Shown here piece after piece: positions 1-11,278 of a stretch of DNA of 64,000 nt. Each line of letters opens with the position of its first letter. The first letter of the stretch is position 1. The notes under the pieces were generated by a model. That model did no database searches and was not told the origin of the DNA. It was given only the letters and a program-made list of their open reading frames with translations. The stretch covers positions 22,061,029 through 22,125,028 of the forward strand of contig NC_090251.1 of assembly GCF_037325665.1 (NCBI RefSeq). The letters run 5' to 3'. The stretch is from Littorina saxatilis. Lineage: Eukaryota > Mollusca > Gastropoda > Littorinimorpha > Littorinidae. The position numbers and the translations under genes were made by a program.

Positions 1-607
<607 letters not shown>

Positions 608-3600
608 GTCAACACAGAACACAGTGGACAGGACAGAACTGGATGAGACGCAGCTCATTGAGCAACAACTTGGTCAGTCAACAACTTTTTTCCTCATTTC
701 TGTCTGTCTCTCTCTCTCTCTCTTTGTCTCTGTGTGTGTGTTTGTCTCTCTCTCTTTCTCTCTCTCCTTTTTGATTGGTGCGATGGGTGCATTTTTCTTT
801 ATGCATCATCAGTTCTCAGAATCTGTAGTCAGTGTTTCATGTTAAACCTTCGTCTTCATGTCAGCTGAACAGAGAACCTCCTCCCTCCCACCCACCCCTT
901 CCGAAAATCGGAGAAAATCAGGTCTCCAAAGAAGGGAGTGTTAAAATGGGGGTAAATGCACAAAGGTTATAAATAGTCAATCTGAGAAAATCACGTCTCC
1001 AAAGAAGGGAGTGTTAAAATGGGGGTAAATGCACAAAGGTTATAAATAGTCAATCTGAGAAAATCAGGTCTCCAAAGAATGGAGTGTTAAAATGGGGGTA
1101 AATGCACAAAGGTTATAAATAGTCAATCTGAGAAAATCAGGTCTCCAAAGAAGGGAGTGTTAAAATGGGGGTAAATGCACAAAGGTTATAAATAGTCAAT
1201 CTGAGAAAATCACGTCTCCAAAGAAGGGAGTGTTAAAATGGGGGTAAATGCACAAAGGTTATAAATAGTCAATCTGAGAAAATCAGGTCTCCAAGGAAGG
1301 GAGTGTTAAAATGGGGGTAAATGCACAAAGGTTATAAATAGTCAATCTGAGAAAATCACGTCTCCAAAGAAGGGAGTGTTAAAATGGGGGTAAATGCACA
1401 AAGGTTATAAATAGTCAATCTGAGAAAATCAGGTCTCCAAAGAAGGGAGTGTTAAAATGGGGGTAAATGCACAAAGGTTATAAATAGTCAATCTGAGAAA
1501 ATCAGGTCTCTAAAGAAAGGAGTCTTAAAGGTACTGAACTTGTCAAATCCAGGTGCACGGAGCCCCTGGGGCTTTTAGTCATACCTCAGGCAGCTATCCG
1601 TTAGAAGAACTACCAAGTTTCATTGACTTGCACCCAAAGAGTCAAGAACTGCGATTTTTTTACGAATTAATTTCGTACTCGGACCCGGCTGGTCTTGGCC
1701 TATTTTTGGATCTAAATTTAGATCAGGTAGATCACCACATCATGCACAAAAAGACACGTCACTAAGCAAACTATGTCAGACGTCATCATGAGTTTGTGTA
1801 AAACAAAATGGAGGCCGGAATCACTCAGTTGAATCGAACTCCGACCAAACACCACGTACTAACTAGGTTAATTTATGCACTCGCGTGAACAAGAAACTGT
1901 CGAGCTTCACAGATGTCGTCGTTGGGTAGTTTTGGGTTTGGTTTACTACCATAGGAGGATTTTTGAACTGGAAATGCATTCAGCTGCAACAAAAACGCAA
2001 AATGAAGGCTGTGAGCTGCACTGTGCCTTTTAAAATGGGGGTAAATGCACAAAGGTTATAAATAGTCAGTCGGAGAAAATCATGTCTTTAAAGTAGGGAG
2101 TGTTAAAATGGGGGTAAATGCACAAAGGTTATAAATAGTCAGTCTGAGAAAATCACGTCTCTAAAGTAGGGAGTGTTAAAATGGGGGTAAATGCACAAAG
2201 GTTATAAATAGTCAATCTGAGAAAATCACGTCTCTAAAGTAGGGAGTGTTAAAATGGGGGTAAATGCACAAAGGTTATAAATAGTCAGTCTGAGAAAATC
2301 ACGTCTCTAAAGTAGGGAGTGTTAAAATGGGGGTAAATGCACAAAGGTTATGAATAGTCAATCTGAGAAAATCACGTCTCTAAAGTAGGGAGTGTTAAAA
2401 TGGGGGTAAATGCACAAAGGTTATAAATAGTCAGTCGGAGAAAATCATGTCTTAAAAGGGAGTGAGTCTTAAAATGGGGGTAAATGCACAAAGGTTATAA
2501 ATAGTCAATCTGAGAAAATCACGTCTCTAAAGTAGGGAGTGTTAAAATGGGGGTAAATGCACAAAGGTTATAAATAGTCAGTCTGAGAAAATCACGTCTC
2601 TAAAGTAGGGAGTGTTAAAATGGGGGTAAATGCACAAAGGTTATAAATAGTCAATCTGAGAAAATCACGTCTCTAAAGTAGGGAGTGTTAAAATGGGGGT
2701 AAATGCACAAAGGTTATAAATAGTCAGTCTGAGAAAATCACGTCTTAAAAGGGAGGGAGTGTTAAAATGGGGGTAAATGCACAAAGGTTATAAATAGTCA
2801 ATCTGAGAAAATCAGGTCTCCAAAGAAGGGAGTGTTAAAATGGGGGTAAATGCACAAAGGTTATAAATAGTCAATCTGAGAAAATCACGTCTCTAAAGTA
2901 GGGAGTGTTAAAATGGGGGTAAATGCACAAAGGTTATAAATAGTCAGTCTGAGAAAATCACGTCTCTAAAGTAGGGAGTGTTAAAATGGGGGTAAATGCA
3001 CAAAGGTTATAAATAGTCAATCTGAGAAAATCAGGTCTCCAAAGAAGGGAGTGTTAAAATGGGGGTAAATGCACAAAGGTTATAAATAGTCAATCTGAGA
3101 AAATCACGTCTCTAAAGTAGGGAGTGTTAAAATGGGGGTAAATGCACAAAGGTTATAAATAGTCAGTCTGAGAAAATCACGTCTTAAAAGGGAGGGAGTG
3201 TTAAAATGGGGGTAAATGCACAAAGGTTATAAATAGTCAGTCTGAGAAAATCACGTCTTAAAAGGGAGGGAGTGTTAAAATGGGGGTAAATGCACAAAGG
3301 TTATAAATAGTCAGTCGGAGAAAATCATGTCTTAAAAGGGAGGGAGTCTTGCCTTGGGAGGTCTTAAAAGGGAGTTTGCACTGTGTGTCCAGGTCGAACA
3401 GCGCCATTCAGGTCACACACCTCCATGTCCAGTCCACCAAGAGACAGTCAGGCGGGTGACCAGGTTCTCATATCCACACAGGCGGAGGTCCACTCCGATT
3501 CTGATTCCATCTCGGGCAGCGTAGGGGAAGGGGCCAGAATTCCAGTGGAGGAGGTAAGATTTGTTTGTAGGAAAAAGAATATTGATGACAGGTTGAGGAG

Positions 3601-6600
3601 AGAAGGTATAGTATTCATGTTTTGTGATTGCAAGCTTCGGCTTTCAACTCCAATCATCCCCCTCCCCATCACCCCACCCTGAATTTGACCTGATAACCAA
3701 CCATTACTAATTCAGAAAGAAAAGAAAGTACTTAGTGCACAAAATAAATGTGAGGTGGAGAAAAAAGAGAGAGGGCAATCATTTTCCCATTTTGTTCAAT
3801 TCTTCTGCTTCCAACATTGCCTCCTCCCCTCACCCTCTCCTACTCAATTGCCCTGTTCACTTCTTTGTCACCCTGTTTGTTGTGATCAGTTTCCTTATTT
3901 GTTGTTACTGGACTCATTTTGACAAGGCTACATTTGCTCATTTTCTCTTTGAATGTATGCAAACAGGTTTATTTTTATTGTTTTTATTAGTATCACTGGT
4001 TCATGTTGACCACATGTATGTCTAGTGGTTTGTGTCAAGATTGTGCATGTGGTATTTTGTAAAAAAATTCATGTGTGTTCAAGTCATTGGTGTGCATGTG
4101 GATTTTCTGCATGATACCCCAGTATTGCTGTGGTTGTGGTTTCGTAACACTAATTGGTGCCTGATTATTAATTTTGATTTGTTAATTCTTTTTTTATTTT
4201 TTTGTAAAGTGTTTTAATTTTGTTATTTTTTTTATTGCATTGAATAGTTGGTGTTCAATAATCTGGCAAGATTATAGTCACAGGACTTTGATTCGTTTCA
4301 AAACGTTTGATAAGATTAGAGACCTTATCTGGCAAATTATTCAAACAGCCATTTTGCAATTGGTTAGAAATAAATGTACAAGATTCCTGTTACATAAAAA
4401 AAAGTTGCATACATCTACCAGACTATTGGAGATCATACTGATGAGGAATTTTGTGTTTGGTGGTTGTGCATGACTAAAAAGAAACATTTCTGATCAAGAA
4501 TGAATTGCGCCTACTGTCAAGGGAAATGTTCTGTTCAATCACCTTCATCTTACTGAATTACAAGCATATCTGTGATTGAATCAAGAAGAAAGTTTGTCTG
4601 TAATTTACACAAACAGAAAACAAATTTAACCACCATTTCTGCTTCAGTCACGAATACAGTGTACCATAACAGAATTCTTTTTTTTCTAAGATTTACTGTC
4701 TGTGTCTGCTTTGCAAATTCTGTCGGAAATGTTTCTTTTGTTTGAATGGGGAATAACATTTTTTTAGTTCTTGCTACTCATTTTGATGTTTTCTTGTTCT
4801 GCATGCTTACTACACATTTTGGTGTAGTTTTTGGTTTAATTTTTTTTGTTCTGCATGCAGCCTGCCCTGGCTAACCACCCTGCCACTCCCCCCTCCTTCC
4901 CCCCTGTGGTGCCCTCCCTGATGATAACTGATGACCTTGGCAATGCTCGCAACATACCCTCCTCACCCCCACCACCCCTGCCTGCACCCCCTCCTCTCAA
5001 CCTGCCTGATGACCTTGGTAACACTGACCTTGACACTTCCTCAACCTTCACCCCTCTAGATGATGGTAACTGTGGTGATGACCCTTCCCACCTCCCCCTC
5101 CCTGATGACCTTGGCGACCCTGTGCTTGCCGCCTTACACCTGTCGGCTTACCCCCCTGACTCCCCGCCTTGGGTCCTCCCTTACTCTCGTGTAGACCCTC
5201 CTGATGTTAGCACACTTGAGATTGATGTTCCCAACAAAACTCACAGTGGAGGTCTCTATGAAAATGCCTTGGACCTAAATAAAGGTCCGGGCACAGTTGG
5301 AGCTGTTTCTGGCAATTTCCTTGTCTATCATCACATTTCTCACACTGAACGCACTAACACTGTTTCTTTTAGCTGTGGCACCTTTGATTCCTCTGTTGTT
5401 ACTGTTGGTGGTATGGCTGAGAGGGAGGTGGGAGTTACTGATGAAGAGGGTAGAGGGGAGAGTAGCTCTCAGGGAGTCACAGAGGCACCAGCTGAAAGGG
5501 ATGAAAATTCAAACTTTGTGCAAAAGGCAAAAGTAAGTTCCGAGTTTGAGACAGGCTTTACTCGTGGGTTGAGTTCAGAGAGTAATGAGTCAAACGGCAA
5601 GCAGCAAGACAGTGCAGACTCATGGGGAAGAAGATCCACCCCCCCAGTGTTTGTTCCTCCTCCCCCTCCCTCCTTCCCGCCTTCCCCTCCACCACAACCT
5701 TCTGATTTCTTGCTGGGCGGGCAGAAAAGATTGTCCATTTCGTCTCAGCTTTCAACTGCTTCCACACAGACGCAAAAATCAGGGAATCGGGCGAATGAAG
5801 AAGATGGGGTGTTTTCAGAGTTAGGAGGGTGGTCGCCCAGTCTAGCAGGGGCTTCAGGGTGTTCTCCCCCAGATGGTGTGGGTGTGTTTGAGGTTGGAAG
5901 GGGGAGGGGTAGCTGGGAGGATGATGGAGTCAGCTTGAACGAGGGAGGCATTAATCTGGAGGTGCATGTGGATGTCCATCCATCCCCAGTCCCTGACTAT
6001 TTCAGTGGGGACACAACAGAAGATGCGTGGAAGCTTGCGGAACCATTTGATTTAAGTGATGCTGGTCATGTCAGAGATGGAGAGACGGGGCTTGATGGGT
6101 CAGGTTTAAGTGATGTTGATTTCATCCGTTCACGTTTGTCAGGGGCTGGAGATGACGTAGCTGTTCATGACCATGACCTACCCCCTCCCCCGGATTCATT
6201 CTTTGAGGAGGAGCATGATCATGAACAGGACACAGAAATTCCCTCAGTGATGTCAGAAGTTCCCTCAGTGATGTCAGAAATTCCCTCAATGATGTCATAC
6301 TTTCATGATGACACAAGCACTCCTCCAGAAAGACCTAATTCCACAGACACACGCGACACCATCCCCACAGAATTCACACCTTACACCCCCCCACCCCCCA
6401 ACGTTTTGCCCCCTCCCCCTCCCCCTCCCCCTCCCCCCGTCCCCCTAGTGCTGGGAGGAGCTGCAGCCTTCCTGGCGGTCAGACGCGAGGCGCGGAAAGC
6501 GGAGAGAATTCCTCGCTTGCTGGTTGCCGCTGAGCAAGGCTTTAGCTCGGACGCTTTGGGTGGCGCTCACGTTACGCATGAACGGCTAGCCCCATTGGTA

Positions 6601-9246
6601 AACAAACATGTACAAGTAGAAGTACATTTTGTACATATGTATCGGTAACTCTATGAATATGTGTGCATGTGGTAGTGAATCTACAAACGTGTACAAGATC
6701 CACAACTCTGCAAATATGTGTACAAATGGCAGTAACTCTACAAACATGGGAACTTATAGCAGTAACCATGTAGCATATTCAGGGCTCCCCACAGATGGTC
6801 TATCTAGAGGTTCAGACCCCCAAGTATGATTTTAAAGGGGTTCAAGGACCCAAGAAGCGGAATTTTAGAGGGTCCCATAACCAGTATAACCTGCTCTACA
6901 CACTTGTACTGTACAGTACTATATAATTGGTGATGTTCTTGAGTTTTCAGAAAATTGTTTGAAATCACTAACATCAAAATAGGATTACAAATATATTCAT
7001 TTATGCTCAGAGTGGGGATAAATATATCAGAACATACTGATAATTTTGTTGTAAAGTAAAAAGTGCATGTCATTTTAACCAGAACATGTACATTTTTTAA
7101 AATAACATGAAGCTGATCAAAATGTATGATAGATATAAAAATTAAGAATTACATTCATCTTACTAGATTTTCTATGGTCACATACTCTTTTTTTTATCGC
7201 ACTCCGCTCTTCCTGGTAGTGTTAACACTTTTTATCTGCACTAATTTCCCTCACATTTTGTTGTACTAATAGCCAACTGATCATCATCAGTGTTGTAACA
7301 TTACATAGTGTGACACAGTGGAACCCCCTGTTAAAAACCTAAAGAAAATCGTAACAAAATCTGGTCTTAACCCCTTCACTGCCATAGTAACTTATCCGAA
7401 CGGTCTATGGGAAAGAACTGTGTTTAGAACCCCTACAAGTACTCGGACAGTGGACAGTGGTTACCTCCCATTTAGTTTTCAGAAATGTCCTGAAATGTTG
7501 TTGACACAAATCCCACGTATGAGATACGGTTATGGGCGTACGATAAACAGAAAATGACCACGTATTACATATGGGGTGGGCAGTGAAGGGGTTAAAAAGA
7601 GGGAAGTCTGACAATGGGGGTAAATTGAACAGAGGCTATAAACAGAAAGTCTGACAATGGGGGTAAATTGAACACAGGCTATAAACAGAAAGTCTGACAA
7701 TGGGGGTAAATTGAACACAGGCTATAAACAGAAAGTCTGACAATGGGGGTAAATTGAACAGAGGCTATAAACGGGAAGTCTGACAATGGGGGTAAATTGA
7801 ACAGAGGCTATAAACAGAAAGTCTGACAATGGGGGTAAATTGAACACAGGCTATAAACAGAAAGTCTGACAATGGGGGTAAATTGAACACAGGCTATAAA
7901 CAGAAAGTCTGACAATGGGGGTAAATTGAACACAGGCTATAAACAGAAAGTCTGACAATGGGGGTAAATTGAACACAGGCTATAAACAGAAAGTCTGACA
8001 ATGGGGGTAAATTGAACACAGGCTATAAACAGAAAGTCTGACAATGGGGGTAAATTGAACACAGGCTATAAACAGAAAGTCTGACAATGGGGGTAAATTG
8101 AACACAGGCTATAAACAGAAAGTCTGACAATGGGGGTAATTGAACACAGGCTATAAACAGAAAGTCTGAGGGTCTTGAAAGGGAGGTTCCACTGTATTTT
8201 CACTTTTCTCCACTTTGTTCTTTGGTGCTTTTTGTTCATTTTGATGCATATACTTTTGTTGAGGAATATTATTGTACTTTTAGCCTTTTTTTCTCACTTG
8301 TAGATATGCTGTTGTACAGAGAAATGGTGGGCAAAATGCATGCTGCTTCTTATGTTATGGTATCTGGCAAGTATTCTTAATTCATAATTTATATATATAT
8401 TATTAACAATGCATGTTGCTTGCTTTGGGGAATTCTTTGTCTCATCTGACTGATTGCGTTCTGTTTCAGCCCAACACTCTAGAGTTGGATGGGAGAGAAC
8501 TCAGGTCTTTTGTTTTTCCAAAGGTGAGGAACCTGTGTAGTTACAGATCAGTTTGTATAAACATGAATGCTTTGTGTTATTTGCAACAAGGGCTTTACCT
8601 TTGATTCATTTCCCAAGTTAAAGTTTGTTTTGAAAGTAAGATATGAAGTACAGAGGACCCCCCTCCCCCCCCCCCCCCCCTCCCTATCCTTTGTAAGATC
8701 CCTAGATTTATAGCCCCCCCCCCCCCCTTTTTTTTTTAAATACTGTTTCCTAATTTGTTTGTGTTTTTGTGCATTTTTTGGTCTATATTCAGGTTTGTTA
8801 CTTTACCTTCATTTTAATACTCCCTCTCCTGTAAAACCTGATTTTGGTCAGATTTTGGGCTGTTTTAGAGGCAATTCTCCTGAACTGTGACTGAGTGCTA
8901 ACATCCAAATACGGATAAAACAACAGTGTATCCATGCTACTGAACAGATTTGTCATGTGGTATCCTCTATTTTCAGAACCAGAAATTAGGTATTGAAATG
9001 GAAGGGGGCATGGGAACGCCTCTGGCTGGGCGCATTGTTGTTGCCGCCGTCTTTGAAGATGGCGCTGCTATGGAGAAGGGTAAGACTTGGACTTTCTTTT
9101 TCACCTTTTATCATAGCTCCTATAAATTTACGCCCACTATTTTAAGATTTTCTCTCTTTTGAGATCATATTTTGTTGAATTATTTGGAAATCATAGGATA
9201 CAGAGACTATATATACTGCATTACTAGTTTGTGTCAGTCACTTTTT

Positions 9247-9284
<38 letters not shown>

Positions 9285-9449
9285 CTGTGTTTCAACAGAA
9301 AATAGTATTAACAAAATTTAAATGTTTCATGATATTTTGCAGGCCTTGAAACAGGGGATCAACTGATGATGATAAACGGACGCAAACTAACAGACGTAAC
9401 GGTCGCTCAGGCCGAACAGATCCTTGATCAAGCAGAGCATGGACCAAAG

Positions 9450-9513
<64 letters not shown>

Positions 9514-9631
9514 ATGCGTGCATGCCTGCCTGTGTGCAAGCGAGTGTGAGTATGTAAGTGTGTGTTTGCGTGTCTGTACGAGTGTGTGCGTGTTGTGTAT
9601 GTGCATGAGTTTGTGCGTGAGTCTGTGTGTG

Positions 9632-9666
<35 letters not shown>

Positions 9667-11278
9667 CATATCTGTGTGTGTGTGCATGCATGAATGCGTG
9701 CGTGTCTGTGTGCCAGCGTGAGTGTGTGCTGGCATGCATCATGCGTGTGTGTGAGTGTGTGCTGGCATGCATCATGCGTGTGTGTGAGTGTGCTGGCATG
9801 CATCATGCGTGTGTGTGAGTGTGTGCTGGCATGCATCATGCGTGTGTGTGAGTGTGTGCTGGCATGCATCATGTGTGTGTGTGAGTGTGTGCTGGCATGC
9901 ATCATGCGTGTGTGTGAGTGTGTGCTGGCATGCATCATGCGTGTGGGTGAGTGTGTGCTGGCATGCATCATGCGTGTGTGTGAGTGTGTGCTGGCATGCA
10001 TCATGCGTGTGTGTGAGTGTGCTGGCATGCATCATGCGTTTGTGTGAGTGTGTGCTGGCATGCATCATGCGTGTGTGTGAGGTGATGATGCATCATGCGT
10101 GTCTGTGTGTGCCAGCGTGAGTGTGTGCTGGCATGCATCATGCGTGTGTGTGAGTGTGTGCTGGCATGCATCATGCGTGTGTGCGAGTGTGTGCTGGCAT
10201 GCATCATGCGTGTGTGTGAGTGTGTGCTGGCATGCATCATGCGTGTGTGCGAGTGTGTGCTGGCATGCATCATGCGTGTGTGTGAGTGTGTTCTGGCATG
10301 CATCATGCGTGTGTGTGAGTGTGTGCTGGCATGCATCATGCGTGTGTGTGAGTGTGTGCTGGCATGCATCATGCGTGTGTGTGAGTGTGTGCTGGCATGC
10401 ATCATGCGTGTGTGTGAGTGTGTGCTGGCATGCATCATGCGTGTGTGCATGCATGGTATTTGTTTGTGTGTTTTTTTGTTAAGTTTGTGATCATCTGTAA
10501 TGCGAATATACAAAATATTGGAGTGTTGAGCACATCATGTATTTATATGTACTTGTCTATTTCATGTTTGTATGGATCTTTTTATTACATGTGTGTTGTT
10601 TGGATTAATTTTGATTGCAATTTGCTGTTTTTCAGGACCAGATACAAGTTGTCTACACACACAGTTCATTTTTGAACGACCAGGAGTGTGTGTAAGTACT
10701 AACTGCAGCCAAATAAGTATAATGTTGAATTTAGGACTATTTCCATCAAGCAGATACAAATTAATGTGAGACCATTACAATATGATCAGTAATTGTTATC
10801 TAATTCTTGTGAAAATAGAAATAGCGACTCGTATACTGGAAGAAAAGAAAATAGTTCCAGGTTTATTCTTTTCTGTGCCTTTTTCTCCATACATACACGA
10901 TTGAACTAAAGACTTGGTTGGCTTAACAAGCAGGTTTTTGATAAATGTGTTTTGCTCTCTAATGTGCAAACTCAGGCACTATGTGTGTATGGGTATGTGT
11001 ATTGTGTATGTATTTGTGTGTGTGAGTGTGTGCATATGTGTGTGTGTGATGTGTTTGTGCATGTGTGTATGACAGTATGTGTGTGTATTACTGCATGTGT
11101 GTGTGTGTGCATATCTGTGTGTGTGTGGGTGCATATTGGTGCATGTGTGTCTGTGTGTGTGTGTCTGTGTCTGTGTGAAAGAAACAAAACCAAGGAAATG
11201 AACAAAAATCTGAAAAAAACCCATTCATTTGCACACATATATGCATTTTCCCTTTTTTGTTGCAGGACCTACTTTTAA
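608..11278 (+). CDS. USH1C: Harmonin (USH1C-like), 3' part of the gene, 8 exons
   Basis: Harmonin is a PDZ scaffold that links cadherins and myosins in hair-cell, photoreceptor and brush-border protrusions (family knowledge). The predicted exons are 608-672, 3393-3553, 4861-6597, 8470-8523, 8977-9079, 9343-9449, 10636-10691 and 11266-11278. All have AG/GT borders and all junction phases agree, giving 764 codons plus TAA. Residues run in this order: a short charged helix-like exon (VDRTELDETQLIEQQL), a Ser/Pro-rich exon, a giant Pro-rich exon, then a PDZ domain whose strand GRIVVAAVFEDGAA and loop ETGDQLMMINGRKLTD match human harmonin PDZ3 as I remember it (GKVVVSAVYERGAA, KGDEIMAINGK). The last residues ECVTYF parallel the human DELTFF end. 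The N-terminal domain and PDZ1-2 must lie before this window. Domain order and the C-terminus make the identification strong; exact exon borders in the Pro-rich part are less certain. Confidence 0.85.
871..3384. repeat. 73-bp satellite array, in two blocks, inside a decayed CAGTGGAACC-type repeat
   Basis: About 9 copies (905-1541) and about 18 copies (2027-3350) of a 73-bp unit containing GTTAAAATGGGGGTAAATGC and CAAAGGTTATAAATAGTCA. The unit spacing was measured directly (for example 981 to 1054). Copies vary mainly at ACGTCTCTAAAGTAGG versus AGGTCTCCAAAGAAGG, and these variants alternate, which suggests higher-order amplification. The right edge (AAAAGGGAGTTTGCACTGTG) resembles the inverted end GGGAGGTTCCACTGTA seen at 8181-8196, so the array probably sits inside the same pogo-like repeat class. 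It fills most of the intron between exons 608-672 and 3393-3553. Confidence 0.85.
1542..2026. mobile_element. Dispersed element interrupting the 73-bp array
   Basis: About 485 bp of unrelated sequence splits the satellite. It contains GATTTTTTTACGAATTAATT and a partly palindromic TCTAAATTTAGATC. I recognise the style of this repeat from molluscan sequence but cannot name a family. No coding capacity is apparent beyond short chance frames. Its edges are placed where the 73-bp unit stops (after GGAGTCTTAAA) and resumes (TTAAAATGGGGG). Confidence 0.55.
3554..4860 (+). other. Harmonin intron, AT-rich, no repeat recognised
   Basis: This intron lies between the exons at 3393-3553 and 4861-6597. 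It begins GTAAGATT and ends in a T-rich tract followed by GCATGCAG. No coding signal or repeat family was seen; pyrimidine-rich strings near 3780-3900 and 4160-4230 are unremarkable. Confidence 0.7.
4861..6597 (+). CDS. USH1C: Harmonin giant Pro-rich exon (PST-like region)
   Basis: This exon of 579 codons is open from the acceptor TTCTGCATGCAG to a donor TTG|GTAAAC. It starts and ends in phase 0, matching both neighbours. It encodes a disordered Pro/Ser/Asp-rich tract with three PDDLGN-like repeats near its start, several polyproline runs (a stretch of about ten prolines near 6410-6440) and a short tandem SEVPSVMSE/SEIPSMMS motif at 6240-6300. The last ~40 residues (AAAFLAVRREARKAERIPRL and onward) look helical and precede PDZ3, as a helical stretch does in human harmonin b. 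It is far longer than the PST segment of the human protein as I remember it. An unrecognised intron inside cannot be excluded, but the uninterrupted frame argues for a single exon. Confidence 0.75.
6598..7315 (+). other. Harmonin intron, 5' part
   Basis: Intronic sequence opening with GTAAAC and containing short irregular repeats built on ACAAATATGTG/AACTCTAC at 6605-6770. Its right edge is the CAGTGGAACC element. Nothing else recognised. Confidence 0.6.
7371..7591. mobile_element. TTAA-flanked piggyBac-like MITE
   Basis: A 221-bp element with inverted ends CCCCTTCACTGCC / GGCAGTGAAGGGG, flanked on both sides by TTAA (7367-7370 and 7592-7595). TTAA duplication is the signature of piggyBac-type integration. 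No open frame of note. It is nested in the CAGTGGAACC element. Confidence 0.75.
7596..8170. repeat. 43-bp tandem array (about 13 copies)
   Basis: The unit contains AAAGTCTGACAATGGGGGTA and GGCTATAAACAG. It resembles a shortened form of the 73-bp unit at 871-3384 (shared AATGGGGGTAAAT and GGTTATAAA/GGCTATAAA cores). Copies are nearly identical, with GAACAGAGG/GAACACAGG variants, which suggests recent amplification. Confidence 0.9.
8470..11278 (+). CDS. USH1C: Harmonin PDZ3 and C-terminal exons
   Basis: Five small exons (8470-8523, 8977-9079, 9343-9449, 10636-10691, 11266-11278) encode PDZ3 and the C-terminus. The ligand-groove entry is in LGIEMEGGMGTPLAG, the following strand in GRIVVAAVFED, and the second half of the fold in GDQLMMINGRKLTDVTVAQA. 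The final exon contributes only V-T-Y-F and the stop, after donor GT|GTAAGT at 10692 and acceptor TTGCAG at 11265. A free C-terminal Thr-Tyr-Phe next to acidic residues looks like a PDZ-binding tail, matching the TFF end of the human protein. The donor at 9450 (AAAG|GTTTGT) runs straight into a GT microsatellite. Confidence 0.85.
9450..10446. repeat. GT microsatellites and 33-bp satellite inside the PDZ3-splitting intron
   Basis: A (GT)n tract begins right at the donor (9450-9512) and is followed by imperfect GT-rich DNA. About 20 copies of a 33-bp unit (core GGCATGCATCATGCGTGTG) then fill 9715-10446. Because 33 is divisible by three, every frame stays open and gives long Cys/Val- or His/Thr-rich readings on both strands; these are artefacts of the repeat. 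GCATGC and ATGCAT in each unit are palindromic. Confidence 0.95.
10692..11265 (+). other. Last harmonin intron
   Basis: Intron from GTAAGT to TTGCAG. Positions 10980-11180 are imperfect GT-rich simple sequence. No other feature was seen. Confidence 0.7.

Larger units (their letters stand above)
7316..8194. mobile_element. Pogo-like nonautonomous element (CAGTGGAACC ends) with internal satellite
   Basis: The left end CAGTGGAACCCCCTGTTAAA and the right end AAGGGAGGTTCCACTG are inverted; TA follows the right end. TA target duplication and CAG-start ends are typical of the pogo/Tigger branch of Tc1/mariner. The interior is a piggyBac-like MITE followed by thirteen 43-bp tandem copies. No transposase is present. 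It lies in the harmonin intron between 6597 and 8470. Confidence 0.7.

Noticed and set aside
871-3384. CRISPR-like regularly spaced repeats
   Set aside because: The whole 73-bp unit is conserved with no variable spacers, and the genome is eukaryotic.
5469-5951. Antisense frames within the Pro-rich harmonin exon
   Set aside because: Shadows of a GC-rich coding exon on the plus strand.
9387-10513. Several long His/Thr- or Cys/Val-rich frames on both strands
   Set aside because: Products of the GT tracts and the 33-bp tandem array in a harmonin intron.
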